Assembly (NCBI GenBank): GCA_900554205.1
Contig: USGM01000034.1
Span: 1 to 27,070 of the forward strand
Length of the DNA: 27,070 bases
Source of the DNA: an uncultured Lachnospiraceae bacterium
GTDB lineage: Bacteria > Bacillota > Clostridia > Lachnospirales > Lachnospiraceae
Direction: 5' to 3'
Part shown: in pieces, positions 24,201-27,070 of the stretch
How the letters are laid out: each line of letters starts with the position of its first letter
Numbering within the stretch: the stretch's first letter is position 1
Notes under the pieces: model-generated
Database searches by the model: none
Seen by the model: only the letters and a program-made list of their open reading frames with translations
Told to the model about the DNA's origin: nothing
Position numbers and translations under genes: made by a program

Positions 24201-25466
24201 ATAGACACGCTCTGTCGTCAATGTCCCGCTCTCACCGTCCAGAGTAAAGTCACCCAGCGTATAAACAACCGCCTCATCTGCTCCACAGTCGAGGCAGCCC
24301 TGCTTGATCTGCTGCCCATCGACATACTTCGTCGAATTCGTATGTTTACAAGCCTCCAGCTTGATATAACTGCCGGAAAGAGCTTCCTTCATATTTAAAT
24401 AGGTCACTCCCTCAGTAGCAGCGGAGCCTGCATCCTCGCCATATGCCAGAAGCTTCATATTCTTTATATTCATGTCTGTGGCATAAATCGCCTTGATCTT
24501 TTTGCCGGAATTGCCCTGTGTTGCCGTCACCGTACCGCCGGTAATCGATACACTGCCCGTATAAGAACTGTCATCTGCCCACCACGAACCGATTGCAGCC
24601 GCAGAAGAATCTGTGCTGACCGCCGTTACATCGCCGCCGTGGATTGCCACACTGCCGAAACAATGTGCAGTATCATATGTGCTAGGACGTCCACCAATCG
24701 CAGCCCCATAGGAACTTTCCGCATATACCGTACCACCGTTGATTACTATGTTAGCACGGCCTTGGTCCGCTCCTATTGCGACGCAGCTGTCGTTTTTCAT
24801 TTCAATACAGCCGCCATTGATTTCAAGGTTTCCTTCATACCCAGAGTTGTTAGTATTGTTGATACTCTTTCCGAGAAATTTACCGGTACCGTTTGTCTGC
24901 CCATAGATTGTCAGCTTTGCACCGTTTGCCAGCAGTGTTTCGTCTCCGTCTACCTGCAGTGTTGCACCGTCCGCCAGTATCAGTGTGACACTGCGGTAAA
25001 TATCAAATCTCCCCGGAATTGTAACCGAGCCTTCCACCACGCATACCGGTGTGTCGTATCCACTCAGCTCCAGATTTCCACTCTTGCTTGCACTATCAAC
25101 ATAGGCCTGATCCAATACATATGCTGTCTCGCAAACCTCAGTTCTCTCTATAACTGTGCCTGACGCCTCATCATAGCTTCTGTATACATAGGAGACATTA
25201 TCTCTCGTCGCCATTGTTGTCGCATTTGCCAACAGCGCAATGCCCGGCTCTCCTTCCATTGTCAGCTGCTCAGACGCAGCGACGCTCTCTGCCACATCGT
25301 TGCCGGAAACTGTCTCCTCAAGAGCCTGTTCTGCCTCCGCTGTCATCTCTGCGGATTCTGTTTCTGCCGATACCTCAAGCACTGCCAGATCAACCGTATT
25401 GATCATCATGGCAGCTGTCAGCGCCAGCACAAGAATCCGTTTTGCTAAGGTTTTGCACTTCTTCAT
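18279..25466 (-). CDS. Giant secreted, membrane-anchored Ig-like surface protein
   Basis: The 2395-residue product has a signal peptide (MKKCKTLAKRILVLALTAAMM, cut near VSAE). Next is a Gly-rich beta-helix-like region, residues about 140-340, with repeats such as LTIYGQTNGTGKF, VINGGTVYAESS and SITGGTVTAT. An MBG-like Ig unit (about 500), a DUF6273-like module (about 700-955: IVYFGTYDP, YEWRTALKYSGGALNGW) and several Ig/FN3-like units follow. Two related modules at about 1782-1966 share a W...VPAVGTIEAEWRFTPDD pattern. Residues about 2040-2110 hold Cys-x-x-Cys units (YCKVCGG, YTCGSCGHSYTE). A single helix near 2360-2380 and KKKKDG anchor the C-terminus; no LPxTG is present. It is probably an adhesin or matrix protein. 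AAGGAG precedes the start. Confidence 0.9.
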   Translation of the reverse strand: MKKCKTLAKRILVLALTAAMMINTVDLAVLEVSAETESAEMTAEAEQALEETVSGNDVAESVAASEQLTMEGEPGIALLANATTMATRDNVSYVYRSYDEASGTVIERTEVCETAYVLDQAYVDSASKSGNLELSGYDTPVCVVEGSVTIPGRFDIYRSVTLILADGATLQVDGDETLLANGAKLTIYGQTNGTGKFLGKSINNTNNSGYEGNLEINGGCIEMKNDSCVAIGADQGRANIVINGGTVYAESSYGAAIGGRPSTYDTAHCFGSVAIHGGDVTAVSTDSSAAAIGSWWADDSSYTGSVSITGGTVTATQGNSGKKIKAIYATDMNIKNMKLLAYGEDAGSAATEGVTYLNMKEALSGSYIKLEACKHTNSTKYVDGQQIKQGCLDCGADEAVVYTLGDFTLDGESGTLTTERVYDGETRNKVAAVLRDADGNPVENGVTWAWYDNETVIDGAATSSYTTPLKLAAGEHVYRVEATVDGLTLTGDVMTVTVTKRPVGIDWGQTEFYYTTPETEYLIDPKPTNVVKGDVVQLQFDTTNEYYVNGSQYDRKLPADKRKTVGEYWNAVSRTLFGADKGNYELEKKEPDDRLCKWSIKYFADAEAVLEGTQDAEGSYVGRVKLAAPEGMLLCVGGVVPENAVKFLYYSEVGSHSVSYYIVKEREEGDTAWYRTQDSVAQFTIAGDGSQSNTGIFSQIKDGHIVYFGTYDPDYTDDASYNGAPVAWRVLDAEHTNVKTTDGMFVISKNGLGLRHSGYYVDVDGNGKYEWRTALKYSGGALNGWCQDFLEGKYAQKLTSQECELLMATRKTKGDMNASFDAGNAESYGFDRADASNEGGAKFLYTNLQQHKLFLPSVEEVGLEDEEILAWSGSSFLTKTDGCFASAEDRAIGEKYWLRNWQESSKHSGTAAYDHSYHYAQINSDGSYRFTNTLGDEEAQMRPAANILFSKIWFLSAIGGKNNGGSDGALAAFSVPEGNTEWKITMIDSIATQFEASGEKLENENKLTISYTNARTGENRYLSAVVEDVNGTITYYGRLKALTGDADKNGTATLVIPDNAEQGDSIYVYEEQFNGAYLVDSAGAPVLVHRVLNPEASAVATASTEDWTKDAVTITAPDGYTVCQAQDGNFTASFTVDSESSSAAGTTVSYYLKNTTTGTVSDEKSLVVRIDRSAPVFGENAGIRIKDSSWKQLQSNIDFGLCTKSADVTITAEDSLSGGLRYFYYVDTVTDKENYTALAANALEALSFTEAADGKFRLETEGNMVVYAYAVDRAGNRSAFICSDGIVVDHTSPKAELFVPSGAEELQDTSATAKLRVNKAATCYYVLSTTDLSADGSVESLAGLKSQQGCVAKPVTAEEAGDLLTLTFTGLSANTTYYLYAAAEDAAENEGDVVGINFTTQKTKPYIETAPALSGTYGETLKAMIQSGNAKVVTAEGSEIVLTGTWSVTDAAQEAVYPAYKDTQAYSLTFTPAGAGAEKYGTVDCKVVPQVAQKEITVGIQRVTRRYGDIDSAFGYIVKPDELAPCDTEKDLGIVLTTDANRMSRVGTYKINGSWNNENYRVNFMGLDSSDNWSIPGHGELVITRTVNTFVTLLSCADYTYNGNTPRPLAAAKFGVTEYLYAAKTGETEPEESAYSSTAPKSAGSYYVKAYVEETENYARITSVPVAFTISKAAAPVLAGDTVQVAYRKGRDAAVDIAGRLPEDKGATSYAITGVEDADSLFGATAVDADGKLSYQVKSTADSAMNGKTAKLTVTATMENYADAEYTLTVVLTDRWTVELKSGSEVLCTGGDVLRYGAKLKDLSLNTTGADRAVFVKQDTETEVPGALAWELPDMVPAVGTIEAEWRFTPDDTAAYEGLTGHVSVVVIKETPTVTPPATDHVIYSPDRSILNVSLRVEGENGKATACVGGTEKEVSGYWVWNYDDPELVIPTVGNNGYEARFIPTGEDAASYEPAVVKVPVTVERAKTAPNMPGNVRNVAYSCAKISDVPLPADWVWQASDIDRTLEVGVTVTATALYTGSDKGNYETESVEVAVTRSACEHAQTELRNKREATCTAEGSAGDTYCKVCGGLVEKGAVIAATGHSYTSAVTKQPTTTEEGVTTYTCGSCGHSYTESIAKLSGGQNDTNPGSASLPDTKKPFIKGADGKEGWEVIRGELDAVKEGETVTVDMNGSTTVPGNIFEQIRGRDVTLVLDMGDNITWSINGNDVEADKVKDINFGVTFGGKAGQTIPVEVINNVTGERYSINLTLAYDGEFGFKAVLTVNMEAKNAGLYANLFYYNGQSGELEFVCAGEIDAEGNVDLTFTHASDYTIVIDVQSMAKVEEEPTVPESPESTEEPSGTENPKEDIASQTDAEAKSASPLWFVLIGGVVVIATAGIILFVKKKKDGMSLMTK

Positions 25467-25509
25467 TGTTACTCTCCTTTTCTGTCTCTGTTTCTAGGCA
25501 AAATTAGAA

Positions 25510-25536
25510 CCGGCAGGATATTTTCTTGCCCGCCGG
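25510..25536 (-). promoter_or_regulatory. Leader hairpin before the giant gene
   Basis: CCGGCGGG (25529-25536 on the minus strand) pairs with CCTGCCGG (25510-25517), with one G-U pair and an 11-nt loop, and is followed by TTCTAATTTTG. It lies in the expected 5' leader about 45 bp before the start codon. It could be an attenuator or an mRNA-stabilising stem. Confidence 0.5.
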
Positions 25537-25581
25537 GCTCATTTCGGAACATTCTATCATACTTTTTTTATGAAATGTTGA

Positions 25582-25618
25582 TTTATGCACGAAACGACGA
25601 TTTTACGCACGAAACGAC
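25582..25618 (-). repeat. Two 17-bp direct repeats upstream of the giant gene
   Basis: TTTATGCACGAAACGAC (25582-25598) and TTTACGCACGAAACGAC (25602-25618) differ at one base and have a 20-bp period, about two DNA turns. Downstream on the minus strand are plausible -10 boxes (TATGAT at 25556-25561, TAGAAT at 25551-25556) but no -35 box. The repeats sit where an activator would bind, as LytTR-type regulators do with paired direct repeats. The regulator is not in the window. Confidence 0.65.
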
Positions 25619-25639
25619 ATAGCGGAGAGTTGACACAAA

Positions 25640-25677
25640 AAACCGTCCACTTTCACTGGGGTGAAAATGAACGGTTT
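25640..25677 (-). terminator. Terminator overlapping the rfbG stop codon
   Basis: A 17-bp stem (25640-25656 with 25661-25677, two G-U pairs on the minus strand) and 4-nt loop are followed by TTTTG. The rfbG stop codon (25653-25655) is inside the 3' arm, so the last codons form the 5' arm. It isolates rfbG from the giant gene. Confidence 0.88.
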
Positions 25678-26750
25678 ACCTTATCCAAAGCCGCCTTATA
25701 AATATTGATCTGCCGCTGCATCACTGCTGTCACATCCTTGGAATCCATATACGCGGCCATCCATTCCACTGTATTTTGGAGGGCATCTTCTGCGCTCCAA
25801 ACCGGTTTCCAACCGAATACCGTTTTCATTCTGGAACAATCAAGCTTCAGGTAGTTTGCCTCATGAGGGCCTCCGTCCCCCTCTGTTCTCCACTCTGCTT
25901 CTGCCCCGGTATGCCCGTTCCACAGTCTGCAAAATGTTGTCACCAGCTCTCCCGTTGTCAAACAGGAACTGTCATCCGGGCCAATATTGTAATTTCCGGC
26001 ATAGCTTCTATCCTCGTATTGCCTTCCGGCTATCAGAAGATAAGCAAAAACCGGCTCCAGCACATGCTGATAAGGTCGAGTAGAATAAGGATTCCGCACA
26101 ACAATCTCCCTCCCCTCTGAAACAGCCCGAAAACAATCCGGCAGGATGCGATCCGTCGCAAAATCTCCCCCGCCGATAACATTCCCTGCCCTCGCAGTGG
26201 ATACAGCAATCCTTGCTGCATTTAAGAAAGAATTTTTGTAGCATTCTGTCACCAGCTCCGAACAGGATTTACTATTTGAATAAGGATCAAAGCCATTCAG
26301 TTCTTCATTTTCACGGTATCCCCATTCCCACTCACGATTTCGATACACCTTGTCTGTCGTCACATTTACAACTGACCTCACCGACTGCGACCGTCTGACA
26401 CACTCCATCACATTGACGGTTCCCATCACATTCACGTCATAGGTATATACGGGATTCTTGTAAGACTCCCTGACAATCGGCTGCGCCGCCATATGTATTA
26501 CAATCTCTGGCTGCACCTGTTCAAAAGTCTCCTGTAAATGCTGCAGATCACGAACGTCTCCCTCCACGGAACGCAGCTTTCCCTCCATACCCGTCATCTC
26601 AAACAGACTCGGGTTTGTCGGTGGCTGTAATGCGTATCCTGTGACATCGGCTCCCAGCTCCAGTAATACCTGGCACATCCATGTTCCCTTGAAGCCCGTG
26701 TGACCGGTAATTAAGATCCTTTTACCCTTATAAAAATCGCTGTTAAGCAT
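25653..26750 (-). CDS. rfbG: CDP-glucose 4,6-dehydratase
   Basis: The 365-residue enzyme converts CDP-glucose to CDP-4-dehydro-6-deoxyglucose, the entry to dideoxy and branched deoxy sugars of surface glycans. It is an extended SDR: nucleotide motif GHTGFKG (residues 16-22), AAQPIVRESYKNP, Tyr157 and Lys161 in DPYSNSK, and family-typical ARAGNVIGGGDFATDRI and RNPYSTRPYQHVLEP. These last motifs separate it from GDP-mannose and dTDP-glucose dehydratases. The start at 26750 gives normal length. Its usual partners, rfbF (which makes CDP-glucose) and the 3-dehydrase, are not next to it in this window. It has its own promoter and terminator, so it is a single-gene unit here. Confidence 0.92.
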   Translation of the reverse strand: MLNSDFYKGKRILITGHTGFKGTWMCQVLLELGADVTGYALQPPTNPSLFEMTGMEGKLRSVEGDVRDLQHLQETFEQVQPEIVIHMAAQPIVRESYKNPVYTYDVNVMGTVNVMECVRRSQSVRSVVNVTTDKVYRNREWEWGYRENEELNGFDPYSNSKSCSELVTECYKNSFLNAARIAVSTARAGNVIGGGDFATDRILPDCFRAVSEGREIVVRNPYSTRPYQHVLEPVFAYLLIAGRQYEDRSYAGNYNIGPDDSSCLTTGELVTTFCRLWNGHTGAEAEWRTEGDGGPHEANYLKLDCSRMKTVFGWKPVWSAEDALQNTVEWMAAYMDSKDVTAVMQRQINIYKAALDKVNRSFSPQ

Positions 26751-26791
26751 ATCTTACCTGTTTCCTCTCTGTCCGGTTGCCAACTCTTTGT

Positions 26792-26819
26792 ATAATACCC
26801 CTTACTCCTTTATTTTCAA
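26792..26819 (-). promoter_or_regulatory. rfbG promoter
   Basis: TTGAAA (26814-26819) and TATTAT (26792-26797) on the minus strand are 16 bp apart. The -35 box is inside the last codons of the upstream Rpn-like gene. The rfbG start codon is about 40 bp downstream. Confidence 0.55.
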
Positions 26820-27070
26820 GGCAGTTGCAAACTCCTCTACACTTTCGCAGGAAATCGCCCGCAAAAACCAGTCATTCAGCAAATTCAAATCCTTTTCAGA
26901 CAAAATTTTACTCCGCAAGGCCTCCGGTACCTCTCCCTTGCATCCCAGAACTGTCAGCAGAGCCTCCGCTTTGCCCTCGCTTAAGCCTTCTGTCAGCCCC
27001 TCAAGTCTGGCCTCTTCTCTGACTCTCTGCTCCCGCTCAAAGCTCTTCATATACGCGAATCCCACCTCTC
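26802..27070 (-). CDS. C-terminal part of an Rpn/PD-(D/E)XK nuclease-family protein (partial)
   Basis: The frame stays open to the window edge, so the N-terminus is missing. The visible 89 residues include the charged coiled-coil run MKSFEREQRVREEARLEGL and repeats of the type LTEGLSEGKAEALL. They are followed by a short helical tail (LRSKILSEKDLNLLNDWFL, EEFATALKIKE). This EG-repeat tail is typical of Rpn-family recombination-promoting nucleases, often labelled PD-(D/E)XK transposases, whose catalytic domain would lie beyond position 27070. A GTG at 27065 could be read as a start, but it has no clear ribosome site and the frame continues through it. Family call is from the tail only. Confidence 0.6.
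   Translation of the reverse strand, partial: EVGFAYMKSFEREQRVREEARLEGLTEGLSEGKAEALLTVLGCKGEVPEALRSKILSEKDLNLLNDWFLRAISCESVEEFATALKIKE

Overview
The window looks like chromosomal DNA of a Gram-positive anaerobe of the class Clostridia, most likely Lachnospiraceae. Supporting signs are moderately GC-rich coding sequence, strong AGGAGG-type ribosome sites, a long-form hibernation factor, an RRNPP/Rgg-like HTH-TPR regulator, large Ig-like surface proteins with DUF6273-like modules, and solute-binding lipoproteins fused to a propeller-like domain. The genus cannot be fixed from this sequence. Nearly all genes lie on the minus strand; the exceptions are a short-chain dehydrogenase and a small broken peptide gene. 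No rRNA, tRNA, CRISPR array or intact insertion sequence was seen.

Region 1-1.7 kb holds what looks like a decayed peptide-signalling locus. A plus-strand gene for a short peptide with a signal sequence (269-429) meets an HTH-TPR regulator gene (426-1615) tail to tail, and both carry a frame disruption. Beside them are a 49-bp near-perfect palindrome and a divergent 21-codon ORF. Region 1.75-8.2 kb is housekeeping and envelope: an M23 peptidase, a PfkB-family 1-phosphofructokinase, hibernation factor hpf, an SH3b-NlpC/P60 hydrolase with WalR-like sites in front of its promoter, thioredoxin reductase, and an SDR oxidoreductase. The 470-bp gap upstream of hpf contains a cluster of DnaA-box-like sequences.

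Region 8.2-18.2 kb is a close-packed minus-strand series: amidohydrolase, exodeoxyribonuclease III, a three-domain glycosyltransferase (1078 aa), a second glycosyltransferase (667 aa, 4-nt overlap) and a solute-binding lipoprotein (770 aa, 6-nt gap), ending at a clear terminator. The last three genes look like one unit for a surface polysaccharide. A small conserved-looking 81-aa gene follows, with a hairpin over its ribosome site.

Region 18.3-27.07 kb holds a 2395-aa secreted, membrane-anchored surface protein, a lone CDP-glucose 4,6-dehydratase (rfbG), and the C-terminal part of an Rpn/PD-(D/E)XK-type protein that runs off the window. The surface-protein promoter has two 17-bp direct repeats at a 20-bp period where a -35 box should be, which suggests activator control. 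The glycosyltransferases, rfbG, the cell-wall hydrolases and the giant adhesin-like protein together make this mainly a cell-envelope region.
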